Shown in pieces: positions 32,135-42,100 of a stretch of DNA of 64,000 bases. The DNA comes from Ilyomonas sp965219515 (GTDB taxonomy: Bacteria > Bacteroidota > Bacteroidia > Chitinophagales > Chitinophagaceae), in assembly GCA_965219515.1 (NCBI GenBank), contig OZ244776.1, positions 2,666,001-2,730,000 on the forward strand. The letters are read 5' to 3'. Both the position numbers and the translations under genes were made by a program. The number at the start of each line of letters is the position of its first letter. Position 1 is the first letter of the stretch. The notes beneath the pieces were generated by a model. That model ran no database searches. It saw only the letters and a list, made by a program, of their open reading frames with translations, and was not told the origin of the DNA.

Positions 32135-34075
32135 ATGAGCAGGAACATTTATTTATTCGTATCACTTTTCTTTCTTTTTTCTCATTGCCTTTTTGCGCAG
32201 GACACGTCTTACAATCAGCTTAACGAAGTGGTGGTAACCGCCAATAAATTTGAGCAAAAGCAAAACACAACAGGCAAAGTCGTTACCGTTATCAACAAAG
32301 AGCTGATTGAAAAAAGCGTGGGTAAAACTTTGCCGCAATTGTTAAACGAGCAGGCAGGCATTGTTGTAAATGGCGCGCTCAATAATCAGGGCAGCGTTCA
32401 AACCGTTTACACGCGTGGCGCAGCTTCGGGAAGAACTCTGATTTTATTGGATGGCATTCCGGTTAACGATCCTTCCTTCATTTACAATGAATTTGATCTC
32501 AATCTCTTTTCATTAAGCAACATTGAGCGCATCGAAATTTGTAAAGGCGCACAATCTACTTTGTATGGCAGCGATGCGGTGGCAGGCGTTATCAATATCA
32601 TTACAACAAAGAAAGATGTTGCCAAACCATTCAATGGCAATGCTGTTGCAAGTGCCGGTAATTATGGTACGCAGAATACAAATGTGCAATTATACGGCAA
32701 AGCAAAAAAGATAAGCTATACGGCGCGCTATGCACGATTGCATACCGATGGCTTTTCTTCCGCAACGGACACTATAAAAAGAAATAAAAACTTTGATAAC
32801 GATGGTTATGGCGGCGAGGCAGCCAATGCGCAAATCATTTATCAGGCTGCTGAAGCGTTGTCTCTTACAGCGTTTGCTTTATACAGCAAATACAATGCAG
32901 GCATAGATGCTGCCGTGTTTACCGATGACAAAGACGATAACATTCACAACAAAAATTTTATTACGGGTGCTGGTTTCAATTATAAAAAAAAGGTATTCAG
33001 CATTAGGGGCAATTATCAGTATAGCCAGTTGCAAAGGCATTATACAAATGATAGTTTAGACAAGACTAATACCTGGTTTGAAGACAACAGATATTGGGGC
33101 AAAAATCAATACATCGAACTGTATGGAAATGTTGATATTGGCAAACACTTCACATTACTTGCCGGCGGCGATTATCGCTTTTCTTCATACAATCAGCTTT
33201 ACGCTTCCATAAGCGGCTTTGGTCCTTTTAATGATACGGTTCCATTGCGTTCAATCAATCAAAAATCGGCTTATGCTTCGTTTATTTATAAAGCCATGAA
33301 CAACAAACTGAACATCGAACTGGGCGGCAGAATTAACGATCATTCTATCTATCGAACCAACCGAACTTTTACGTTTAATCCGTCGTTTAGCATTGCCGGT
33401 GAGCTACGTGTTTTTGCAAGCGCTTCAACCGGTTACAAAGCGCCGGGCATTTTCCAGTTGTTCGATACGTACAGCGGCAATAAAGATCTGAAAGCCGAAG
33501 AATCGAAAAACTATGAAGCCGGTTTTGCCATACAAAATAAACACATCAGCACACGCGCCACTTATTTTTATCGTGAAATAAAAAACGGCATTGATTATAA
33601 CTACATCACGTTTCAATATTTTAATTATGTAAAGCAAAAAGTAAACGGAGCTGAACTGGAACTTACAATAAAGCCCACCGATTGTATCACATTCAATGCA
33701 AATTATACCTGGTTATCTCCACGCGAAACCTCGCAAAACCGCGTTACCAATTACGATACCATTACGTATCATTATTTGTTGCGCCGGCCAAAGAACAGCA
33801 TCAATGCAACCATTGGCATTCAGCCCGCAAAGCCTTTGTACATTTCGGTTTCGGGTAAATATATTAGCAGGCGGTACGACGTTGGTGGTTATTTATCTCC
33901 CGATGTATTGCTGAGTAATTATTTTATTTTCAGCGCATATGCAGAATATAAATATAACGCCGATACAAAGCTTTTTGCGCAGGCGCAAAATCTTTTCAAC
34001 AAAACGTTTTACGATGTGTATGGTTACAACTCCATTCCGTTTTTACTGAATGCGGGCATAACATTTTCTTTCTGA
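32135..34075 (+). CDS. btuB: TonB-dependent receptor, probable cobalamin transporter
   Basis: 646 residues with a signal peptide (MSRNIYLFVSLFFLFSHCLFAQ). TonB box/N-terminus NEVVVTANKFEQ, plug domain to about residue 160 (IVVNGALNNQGSVQTVYTRG, ILLDGIPVNDP, IERIEICKGAQSTLYGSDA), then a 22-strand-type barrel ending in an aromatic residue (NAGITFSF). The length fits BtuB-like receptors of about 600-660 residues rather than SusC. The B12 riboswitch in its leader is the main evidence for the substrate. No B12 ABC transporter genes are beside it. Confidence 0.92.
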   Translation: MSRNIYLFVSLFFLFSHCLFAQDTSYNQLNEVVVTANKFEQKQNTTGKVVTVINKELIEKSVGKTLPQLLNEQAGIVVNGALNNQGSVQTVYTRGAASGRTLILLDGIPVNDPSFIYNEFDLNLFSLSNIERIEICKGAQSTLYGSDAVAGVINIITTKKDVAKPFNGNAVASAGNYGTQNTNVQLYGKAKKISYTARYARLHTDGFSSATDTIKRNKNFDNDGYGGEAANAQIIYQAAEALSLTAFALYSKYNAGIDAAVFTDDKDDNIHNKNFITGAGFNYKKKVFSIRGNYQYSQLQRHYTNDSLDKTNTWFEDNRYWGKNQYIELYGNVDIGKHFTLLAGGDYRFSSYNQLYASISGFGPFNDTVPLRSINQKSAYASFIYKAMNNKLNIELGGRINDHSIYRTNRTFTFNPSFSIAGELRVFASASTGYKAPGIFQLFDTYSGNKDLKAEESKNYEAGFAIQNKHISTRATYFYREIKNGIDYNYITFQYFNYVKQKVNGAELELTIKPTDCITFNANYTWLSPRETSQNRVTNYDTITYHYLLRRPKNSINATIGIQPAKPLYISVSGKYISRRYDVGGYLSPDVLLSNYFIFSAYAEYKYNADTKLFAQAQNLFNKTFYDVYGYNSIPFLLNAGITFSF

Positions 34076-34106
34076 TCATTCAATTCATAACGCTGCCGGC
34101 ACCTGA

Positions 34107-34135
34107 AACGCTGACAGCGTTATCGTTTACCTTTG
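34107..34135 (+). promoter_or_regulatory. Palindrome overlapping the marC promoter
   Basis: AACGCT-GAC-AGCGTT (34107-34121) is a perfect inverted repeat. Six bases later comes TACCTTTG (34128-34135), a good -7 box 16 bases before the marC ATG. The palindrome covers the expected -33 region, so it could be an operator, or alternatively a terminator remnant of the TonB receptor gene. Confidence 0.4.
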
Positions 34136-34151
34136 CAGAAATTGAAACCTG

Positions 34152-34730
34152 ATGCAATTTCGCCTGGATGAGCTGCTAACCATCACCTTTACTTTGTTTG
34201 CCGTAATAGATATTGTAGGCTCTATTCCGTTATTGATTTCGGTAAAGGAAAGAACCGGAAACATCAATGCCATACAGGCAACGGCTATCTCTGGTGCGCT
34301 GATGATTTTGTTTTTGTTTCTCGGTAAACAATTTCTAAGCGTCTTGGGGTTGGATATACAATCGTTTGCCGTTGGCGGCTCCATCGTTATTTTCCTGTTG
34401 GGACTCGAAATGGTTTTGGGGCACGAAATATTTAAAGGCGATAGCAGCAGCGGTGCCAGCATCCTGGTTCCGGTTGCCTTTCCTACCATCGCGGGCAGCG
34501 GAACGCTTACCACCATCATGTCTCTCAAAGCCAATTATCACGACTTGTCAATTCTCATCGGTATTGGCATCAATCTCATTATTATTTATTTTGTTTTGCT
34601 TTCGCTCAACCATATCGAAAGGCTGCTTGGTAAAGCCGGCTTAATAGCGGTACGCAAATTTTTCGGGGTAATTTTAATTGCCATCGCCGTAAAAATATTC
34701 AGCAGCAACTTAGCGGCTTTTGGTAAATGA
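34152..34730 (+). CDS. marC: MarC family membrane protein
   Basis: 192 residues and six predicted transmembrane helices, the size and topology of the MarC/UPF0056 family. Recognisable parts are TLFAVIDIVGSIPLLISVKE, the loop GSIVIFLLGLEMVLG, and PVAFPTIAGSGTLTTIMSL. Once linked to multiple antibiotic resistance, its true function is unknown. The gene is followed by the MazG-like gene after 41 bases and may form the first of a plus-strand run. Confidence 0.9.
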   Translation: MQFRLDELLTITFTLFAVIDIVGSIPLLISVKERTGNINAIQATAISGALMILFLFLGKQFLSVLGLDIQSFAVGGSIVIFLLGLEMVLGHEIFKGDSSSGASILVPVAFPTIAGSGTLTTIMSLKANYHDLSILIGIGINLIIIYFVLLSLNHIERLLGKAGLIAVRKFFGVILIAIAVKIFSSNLAAFGK

Positions 34731-34771
34731 CAACAACTTTTTACAGAACATTACATTAATTATGCTATATT

Positions 34772-35098
34772 ATGACCATACACCAGGCGCAGCAGCAGGT
34801 AGATGAGTGGATACAAACCGTTGGCGTTCGCTACTTTAGCGAGCTTACCAACCTTGGCATATTAATGGAAGAAGTAGGTGAACTAAGCCGTATAATGGTG
34901 CGCACCTATGGCGAGCAAAGCAGTAAGGAAAGCGATACCAAAAGCAATTTATCAGACGAAATGGCCGATGTGCTGTGGGTGCTGATATGCCTTGCCAATC
35001 AAACGGGAATTGACTTGACGGAAGCATTACAAAAAAACTTTGAAAAGAAGAATAACCGCGATGCAGACCGGCATAAAAACAATGAAAAACTAATGTAA
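34772..35098 (+). CDS. MazG-like nucleotide pyrophosphohydrolase
   Basis: 108 residues. The four-helix MazG fold signature is present: metal-binding EEVGELSR (33-40) and DEMADVLWVLICLA (62-75). Family enzymes hydrolyse nucleoside triphosphates to monophosphates and pyrophosphate, clearing non-standard nucleotides. The short single-domain form is common in Bacteroidota. The stop is one base before the ATG of the YihY gene, implying coupled translation. Confidence 0.9.
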   Translation: MTIHQAQQQVDEWIQTVGVRYFSELTNLGILMEEVGELSRIMVRTYGEQSSKESDTKSNLSDEMADVLWVLICLANQTGIDLTEALQKNFEKKNNRDADRHKNNEKLM

Positions 35099-35099
35099 T

Positions 35100-36074
35100 A
35101 TGAAGCTGAAGATAAAAAATATCTGGACCTCCTTAAAACAGTCGGGCAGCGATATCGGAACGTATAATATTACAAAGCTTAGCGCTGCATTAGCCTATTA
35201 TACGGTATTTGCTATTGCCCCAATGCTGATTGTATTAATCAGCGTGGTTAGTTTTTTTTATGGAAAAGATGCCGCGCGGGGACAAATTTACGGTCAGATT
35301 AAATCGTTTGTCGGTGATGATGCCGCAACGCAGATTCAACAGATTATCGGCAATGCGGCTTTATCGCCAAGCTTCACATTCGCTTCTGTTGTTGGTATCA
35401 TTGCGCTTCTTTTTTCCGCTACCGGTGTGTTTGCCGAAATTCAATCGTCTATCAATCTCATCTGGAATTTAAAGATAAAACCAAAAAAAGGCGGCATTTT
35501 AAAAATGCTGAAAATCAGGCTCATCAGCTTTTCACTTATCATCAGTCTTGGTTTTATAGCGTTGGTGTCTCTGCTTATCAATTATGTGGTAGATGCTTTA
35601 TCGGCGCGGCTTGAGCAGTTGTTGCCAAACGAATGGCTGTACATCGGTTATCTTATTAACGTACTCATTACATTGCTCGCCATTTCGGTGTTATTTGGCA
35701 TTATTTTCAAATTCCTGCCCGATGCCATGATTAAGTGGAAAGACGTGCGCGTAGGCGCTGTTACAACCGCCGTCCTGTTTATGATTGGCAAATTCGCCAT
35801 CAGCCTGTATTTGAATAAAAGCAATCCGGGTTCGGCTTTTGGCGCGGCAGGATCCATGATTATTATTTTATTGTGGGTCTATTATTCATCCATTATTTTA
35901 TATTTCGGCGCCGCATTCACCAAGAATTATACGCAGACCATCGGGCGGGATATTTACCCGAACGATTATGCCGTTTTTACAGAACAGGTAGTGGTAGAAA
36001 ACAAAGACTCTTTGCAAAACCAGAATAAAAAACAAACAAAAGAACAGGAAACCGGCGAAGTGAAGCCGCAATAA
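35100..36074 (+). CDS. YihY/BrkB family membrane protein
   Basis: 324 residues with about six transmembrane helices. Family marks: KLSAALAYYTVFAIAPMLIV near 28-47, ATGVFAEIQSSINLIWNLK near 106-124, and SPGSAFGAAGSMIIILLWVYYSSIILYFGAAFT-like helices near the end, with the conserved GAAGS turn. The C-terminal tail is charged (NQNKKQTKEQETGEVK). Formerly called RNase BN, wrongly; the function is unknown. Directly follows the MazG-like gene. Confidence 0.9.
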   Translation: MKLKIKNIWTSLKQSGSDIGTYNITKLSAALAYYTVFAIAPMLIVLISVVSFFYGKDAARGQIYGQIKSFVGDDAATQIQQIIGNAALSPSFTFASVVGIIALLFSATGVFAEIQSSINLIWNLKIKPKKGGILKMLKIRLISFSLIISLGFIALVSLLINYVVDALSARLEQLLPNEWLYIGYLINVLITLLAISVLFGIIFKFLPDAMIKWKDVRVGAVTTAVLFMIGKFAISLYLNKSNPGSAFGAAGSMIIILLWVYYSSIILYFGAAFTKNYTQTIGRDIYPNDYAVFTEQVVVENKDSLQNQNKKQTKEQETGEVKPQ

Positions 36075-36152
36075 TTCTTTATTCAAAACCACAGATGATC
36101 AGAGTTTAAAATTCATAGAAGCCAATACAATTCAGGTATAAGTTTGCCTAAC

Positions 36153-37238
36153 ATGAAGCAACCGGAAATAAAAAGCAAATGGAGGTTTACTGGCATTCTA
36201 TTTCTGATTGCCCTGCTGATAAAAATGGTATCGTACAGCAGCCGTTTTATTGAACATTATTACGCAAACGGTTTTTACATCTTCATCAGTAATTCACTGA
36301 GAATTTTATTTGGCTGGCTGCCTTTCAGCATTGGCGATTTGTTGTATGCCGTTGTATTTTTATCATTGTTGATTAAGCTGATCCGCTTCATTCGCCTGCT
36401 GATAAAAAAACAGTTGACAAAACAAAAACTTGTTGCCGGTTTTCGCAGGCTGATTCAGTTTGCGCTTATCGTTTATATTGTATTTAATGTTTGCTGGGGA
36501 TTGAATTACGACAGAAAAGGCATTGCCCTTCAGCTTCAGTTGCAACCAAAACACGAAACAAAACATGACCTGTATGTGTTAACTGATTTGCTATTGCAGA
36601 AAGTAAATGCAGCACGCAGAAATCTGCCCGAAAAAATATCTTATTTATCTTACGAAGGCACTTATGGTAAAGCTGTTAAAGCTTACGGCAAAGCGCAGGT
36701 GCGATATCCGTTTTTGCAATATCAATTTCCCAGCATCAAATCTTCGTTGTATAGTGTTCCGGGCAATTATCTTGGCTTTTCCGGGTACTATAATCCCTTT
36801 ACGGCAGAAGCGCAGGTGAATGTAAAAATGCCACGTTTTGTATTGCCTTACGTTACCTGCCACGAAATGGCTCATCAGCTTGGCTACGCCAGTGAAGATG
36901 AAGCCAATTTTGTAGGTTATCTCGCAGCAAAATCATCGGCCGATCCGCAGTTTCAATATTCCGTTTATTTCGATTTGTTTAACTATGCAAACAGCGAATT
37001 GTTTTTGTACGACAGCACAGTGTCAAAAATGCATTATCAACAATTGGATACTCTGGTAAAACAGGATATCATTGTTTACCGTAATTTTTTAATACAATAT
37101 AAAAATCCGCTTGAGCCTGTTATCACAAAATTGTATGGCAATTATTTAAAAGCCAACAATCAGCCCGAAGGAATCCGAACATATAGCCGCGTTACGGCGT
37201 GGCTTATCAGTTATCAAAAAAAATACGGCGGGCTATAA
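36153..37238 (+). CDS. DUF3810 family membrane metalloprotease-like protein
   Basis: 361 residues from the ATG (a TTG three codons earlier is possible). Three N-terminal membrane helices (about 13-30, 48-78 and 100-118) and a large soluble domain with a zinc-protease motif HEMAH at about 237-241, in YVTCHEMAHQLGYASEDEAN, where the downstream acidic residues may give the third ligand. DUF3810 proteins are widespread in Bacteroidota and Firmicutes. Proteolytic activity is inferred from the motif, not known. Confidence 0.85.
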   Translation: MKQPEIKSKWRFTGILFLIALLIKMVSYSSRFIEHYYANGFYIFISNSLRILFGWLPFSIGDLLYAVVFLSLLIKLIRFIRLLIKKQLTKQKLVAGFRRLIQFALIVYIVFNVCWGLNYDRKGIALQLQLQPKHETKHDLYVLTDLLLQKVNAARRNLPEKISYLSYEGTYGKAVKAYGKAQVRYPFLQYQFPSIKSSLYSVPGNYLGFSGYYNPFTAEAQVNVKMPRFVLPYVTCHEMAHQLGYASEDEANFVGYLAAKSSADPQFQYSVYFDLFNYANSELFLYDSTVSKMHYQQLDTLVKQDIIVYRNFLIQYKNPLEPVITKLYGNYLKANNQPEGIRTYSRVTAWLISYQKKYGGL

Positions 37239-37273
37239 GCTTTCAGCTTACATCCCACATAATTATCATTCTC

Positions 37274-37281
37274 TACCTTTG
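37274..37281 (+). promoter_or_regulatory. -7 box of tsaD
   Basis: TACCTTTG, an exact match to TAnnTTTG, 24 bases before the GTG start codon. The -33 box is not convincing. Confidence 0.5.
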
Positions 37282-37304
37282 CGGGTTCAATCATTCATAT
37301 CATT

Positions 37305-38309
37305 GTGAGCATTATCATTCTTGCCATCGAATCTTCGTGCGATGATACCGGCGCTGCCGTTTGCACCGATGGACATATTTTATCAAACCACATTGCCACG
37401 CAAAAAGTGCATCAGCAATTTGGCGGCGTGGTGCCCGAACTGGCCAGTCGTGCGCACATTCAGAATATTGTGCCCGTTGTTGATGTTGCACTTTCTACCG
37501 CTAATTGTAATTTGCCATCGGTTGACGCAATCGCTTTTACCCAATCGCCTGGATTGATCGGCAGCTTGCTTATAGGTGCTCAATTTGCCAAATCGCTGGC
37601 ATTGGTATTAGAAAAACCGCTAATTGCGGTGCATCACATGCAGGCGCATGTAATGGCGAATCTGATTGAAGACCCGAAGCCCGGATTTCCTTTTCTGTGT
37701 CTTACGGTCAGCGGTGGTCATACGCAGATTGTGTTGGCTAAATCGGCAACGGAGCTGCATATTTTAGGTGAAACGATAGACGATGCGGCCGGTGAAGCGT
37801 TTGATAAATCTGCCAAGCTGTTAGGGCTTCCTTACCCGGGCGGACCCCTGATAGATAAATATGCGCAAAGCGGCGATGAACGAAAATTTAAATTCGCCGA
37901 GCCGCAGATTCCCGAACTCAATTTCAGCTTTAGCGGGTTAAAAACATCGGTGCTGTATTTTTTGCAAAAAGAAACAGAAAAAAACGCTGCTTTTATTCAG
38001 GAAAATCTGCCCGCTCTATGCGCATCCATCCAATACACGATTATACAAATTCTGATAAAAAAGCTAATCAAAGCCGTACAGCAAACCGGCATCAGCCGTG
38101 TTTGTATTGCGGGTGGCGTAAGCGCCAACAGCGGCTTGCGCATGTCGTTTGAGGCAGCCGGAAAAAAATATGGCTGGCAAACTTTCATTCCTGCCTTTGA
38201 ATACTGCACCGATAATGCTGCCATGATTGCCGTTACTGCATATTACAAATATCTTCAGCACGATTTTTCAGATCTGTCTGTCTCGCCATCCGCACGTGCT
38301 GATTGGTAG
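37305..38309 (+). CDS. tsaD: tRNA N6-adenosine threonylcarbamoyltransferase
   Basis: 334 residues from a GTG start (IIILAIESSCDDTGAAV is the canonical N-terminus). Catalyses the last step of t6A37 formation on ANN-decoding tRNAs, with TsaB/E. Metal-binding histidines H111 and H115 sit in VHHMQAHVMA, with FLCLTVSGGHTQ, GEAFDKSAKLLGLPYPGG and the C-terminal CTDNAAMIA. Length and motifs are complete. Preceded by its own promoter. tamB lies downstream, a neighbourhood often seen in Bacteroidota. Confidence 0.97.
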   Translation: MSIIILAIESSCDDTGAAVCTDGHILSNHIATQKVHQQFGGVVPELASRAHIQNIVPVVDVALSTANCNLPSVDAIAFTQSPGLIGSLLIGAQFAKSLALVLEKPLIAVHHMQAHVMANLIEDPKPGFPFLCLTVSGGHTQIVLAKSATELHILGETIDDAAGEAFDKSAKLLGLPYPGGPLIDKYAQSGDERKFKFAEPQIPELNFSFSGLKTSVLYFLQKETEKNAAFIQENLPALCASIQYTIIQILIKKLIKAVQQTGISRVCIAGGVSANSGLRMSFEAAGKKYGWQTFIPAFEYCTDNAAMIAVTAYYKYLQHDFSDLSVSPSARADW

Positions 38310-38470
38310 TTAAGTTTAAGGTTTGTATAAAAAAGATACGTGAGTGAGTAATGAATGACGAATGGTAAGTTGTGAAGATGCCAGTTAACAAATATCGGAT
38401 ATTACATATCATGCATCACACATTTGACAGAGTTTGGCATTTCAATTGTCTTACTGGCAAAAAAATGATT

Positions 38471-38941
38471 ATGAAACAATTGTTGTCTGTTATCGGTATT
38501 GCTATTATATTTTTTGCATCATCGTGTGTGCGTCATAAAGCAGCGGGCGTAAACCTCAATGGTAAATGGATGATAAGCGATGTGCGGCTCGACGGGGCAG
38601 GCAATGCCTCTGATTATAAAATTACCTTGTTCGACGATGCAGGCAGCTCGTGCTTTACCGGCAGCGAATGGAATCTAACCGAAAGCGGCAATGCCACTTA
38701 TACCATTCCGCAAACGAACGATTGTTCTGGCGGCGAGCGTCCCATTCACTGGAGTTTGCAAAACAGCAGCGGCGTAGCATATTTTCAGCTAAAACATATT
38801 GATGCGGCAAAAGCCCGCAAAACGCCCGACGGCTATCGGTTAGAGCTAACCAATGTTACAAAAAGCGGCTTTACGCTGCGCGAGCCGGTAGAGGCAGGAA
38901 ACAGCACGGCTTATGTAGTGATGGATTTTACAAAGCAGTAA
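38471..38941 (+). CDS. Lipocalin-like lipoprotein
   Basis: 156 residues from the ATG that gives a lipoprotein signal (MKQLLSVIGIAIIFFASSC, Cys 19); upstream in-frame ATGs would precede the signal peptide. The mature part starts with LNGKWMISDVRLDG, the GxW turn of lipocalin-like Bacteroidota proteins. It continues with FTGSEWNLTESGNATYTI, WSLQNSSGVAYFQLKH and SGFTLREPVEAG. Ligand unknown. Lies between tsaD and tamB, with a terminator after it. Confidence 0.78.
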   Translation: MKQLLSVIGIAIIFFASSCVRHKAAGVNLNGKWMISDVRLDGAGNASDYKITLFDDAGSSCFTGSEWNLTESGNATYTIPQTNDCSGGERPIHWSLQNSSGVAYFQLKHIDAAKARKTPDGYRLELTNVTKSGFTLREPVEAGNSTAYVVMDFTKQ

Positions 38942-38959
38942 TGTTATAAATCTAATAAT

Positions 38960-38991
38960 AGAAATGCCGGAGTTGCTGCTCCGGCATTTCT
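38960..38991 (+). terminator. Hairpin behind the lipocalin gene
   Basis: Perfect 13-bp inverted repeat AGAAATGCCGGAG / CTCCGGCATTTCT with a six-base loop. The following T-run is weak. Confidence 0.7.
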
Positions 38992-39094
38992 ATGTAAGAT
39001 AGTTTTAGTACCAGATTTTTTTGCCATTATCCGCTGCTTCCTTTAACAAACATTTCGGCAACGCCACGTACAATTTTCAGTCTCTCATCCGTGC

Positions 39095-39123
39095 TTTGCG
39101 GGATATACTTATTTTTATCTTTC
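39095..39123 (+). promoter_or_regulatory. Candidate promoter of tamB
   Basis: TTTG at 39095-39098, seventeen bases, then TATCTTTC at 39116-39123, one mismatch from TAnnTTTG. Only three bases separate the box from the ATG, so the mRNA would be leaderless or start within the first codons. Confidence 0.4.
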
Positions 39124-39126
39124 TGA

Positions 39127-42100
39127 ATGAAGACGGCAAAATTAATTTTGAAAATAACCGGACGTGCGCTGCTGGCAGTTTTTGCTTTGCTGCTGCTGGT
39201 TTGGCTGCTTATTCAAACATCGCCGGTTCAGAATTATATCACTGGCAAACTTACCGCGAAGCTGTCGAAAGATTTAAACACCGAAGTTCATATCAATCAC
39301 ATCAGCCTTTCGCTTTTCGATAAACTGAATTTAGAAGGTATAGTAATAAAAGATCATCAGAAAGATACATTGCTTTATGCCGGCGCCGTTAAAGTACGCA
39401 TCACAGACTGGTTTTTTGTCAAAAAAAACCTTGTCATTAAATATGCCGGTCTCGAAGATGCGGTCATCTATCTGCATCGCAAAAATGCGGTATGGAATTA
39501 CCAGTTCATTGCCGATTATTTCGCATCGTCCGACACATCAAAAACAACAAATAAAAAACCGGTACAACTTGGGCTTGAAAAAATAGATTTTAAAAACGTC
39601 AATTTTATTCAGAATGACGAATGGCGCGGGCAAAAGATGCAGATTAAAGCGGGCAGTTTGTTGTTGCAGGCCGATTCTGTTGATTTAGTTAACAACCGGT
39701 TTGTAATCGGCTCGGTTGATCTTGATAAACCTTTATTTGCGTTATACGATTTTGACGGGCTTCGCCCCGATAGCTTAATACCGAAAAAAATTGATACCGG
39801 TTTGTACTTTAATGAAAGCGGTTTGCAGTTGCTGGTAAAAAAAATAAATCTCACCAACGGTGCTTTTATCAGCGAACGCAGCGACACGCTTCCTGTACAT
39901 TCTTATTTCGACGGCAAGCATATTCATGTAAGCAAATTAAATGGCACGATACAAAACGTTAGTTTTTTGCAGGATACAATCAAAGCCGATATTACGCTTT
40001 CGGCACATGAACGATGCGGGTTCGAGCTTACGAAGCTGGCAACCGCATTCAGGCTTACGCCGGAGATTTTAGAATTAAAACAGCTTGATTTGCGCACGCC
40101 CAAAAGCAGGCTTGGCAATTACTACGCAATGAAATTTCATGACTTTAACAAAGACATGAACAACTATGCAGACAGTGTGATAATGAATGCGGTTTTTAAA
40201 AAATCTGTTGTCAGCAGCGATGATATCGCCTACTTCGCACCGGCATTAAAAAACTGGAAACGGCAGGCTGAAATCAGCGGGCATTTTTATGGTAAAGTGA
40301 TTGATTTTTCCATTCCCGATTTGTTCATTCGCAGCGGCGCAAGTTTATATGCCGCAGGCAGCCTTAGTATGAAAGGTCTGCCGGACATTGATAAAACGGT
40401 TATCACATTTCGCAACGGCAGCGTACAAATGAATTATACCGATCTTATTACCATTGTGCCTGATTTAAGAACCATTACCAGTCCGAATTTAGCGGCGTTG
40501 GGGTTGTTTCGCTATAACGGAAATTTTGAAGGCACGTTATATAATTTTGCTGCAAACGGCACTATCAGTTCGGCAATCGGCGGCATTTATGCCAACGTAA
40601 AAATGCAGTTTCCCAACCATAGCGAGCCGGTATATAATGGAAAAATTACCACCCGCCAGTTTGATTTGGGCAAATTTATTAATGCGCCTTCTATCGGTCT
40701 TGTCAGCTTCAACGGAACGGTATCGGGCAGCAGCTTTGATATTGATAAAATTAAAACAACCGTAAACGGAAATTTCAGCCGGTTTGCTTTCAACAATTAC
40801 GATTACTCGAATATTGATTTTAACGGCAACATCCAGAACCGTTTTTTTAACGGCGATTTAAAAATCGGCGACCCGAATTTTGATTTTACAAGCAACGTAG
40901 AAATTGATTTAACGCAGCCGCAGCCTAAGTTTAATGTGCTTGGCGACCTGGTAAAATCGAATCTGAAAGCCCTGCATTTTATAAATGAAAACTTTCAGCT
41001 CACAGGCTTGTTTGATCTTAATTTTCAGGGAAGAAACATTGATGAATTCCGCGGCGATGCCAAAATACTTAATGCCGTGCTGCTGCACGATTCCACCCGG
41101 TTAAGCTTTGATTCGCTGTCTGTTTCATCTTACTACGACAGCGTGAACAAAAGGGTTTTATATGCGCAAAGCAATGAGTTTGATGTTCTGGTATCGGGGC
41201 AATATAACATACTCGATTTGCCAAACAGCTTCCAGGCTTTTTTAAATCGCTACTATCCTTCTTATATCAATCCGCCAAAGGCAACGCCGAAGAACCAGAA
41301 TTTTTTTGTTTCGGTAAATACAAGAGATTTCAATAGCTATGCGCAGGTAATTGATGCCCGTCTGCATGGGTTAGATAATGTACAGCTAACCGGAAGCATT
41401 AATACGCAGGATTCGGGCACGTTTGAAATTGCGGCTTATGTGCCCGATTTTGGCTGGGATAATTTCAGCGTTGAAAATGCAACGTTTCATGGCAATGGCA
41501 ATTTTGCAGCGCTTAACCTGAGCGGCAATGTTGACAAAATGCAGGTCAGCGACAGCACCTATTTTCCCAATACAAAACTCAGCATACAATCTCAGAACGA
41601 TCATTCGGTTGTGCACATACAAACCAGCGCCAACAGCACACTGAACGATGCGCAGTTAAACGCCGATGTTTATACATTGCCCGATGGCGTGCGTGTTGAC
41701 TTTCAGCCTTCGTCCTTCATCATCAACGAAAAAAAATGGGACCTGGAAAAGCAGGGAGAAATTATTGTAAGAAAACAATTCGCTACCGCGCAAAACGTAA
41801 AATTCGTGCAAGGCTTTCAGGAAATTACCATTGAGCCGGATAGCAAGCACGGCAGCGAAGGCAACAGCTTAGTGGTACGTTTGAAAGAATTAAACCTCGG
41901 CGATTTTACACCCATTTTTACCAAAGAACCGCGCATTGAGGGCATTGCCAACGGCGAAATTTATCTGAGCGATTTTTATGGTAACTTCAAAGCGGAGGCT
42001 GATGTTCGGGCAGAGCAGTTTCGGCTGAATGACGATTCTATCGGTATCGTAAACGCAAACGCCGCTTACAACATCGCCAACGGCAATATTGATTTTTCAG

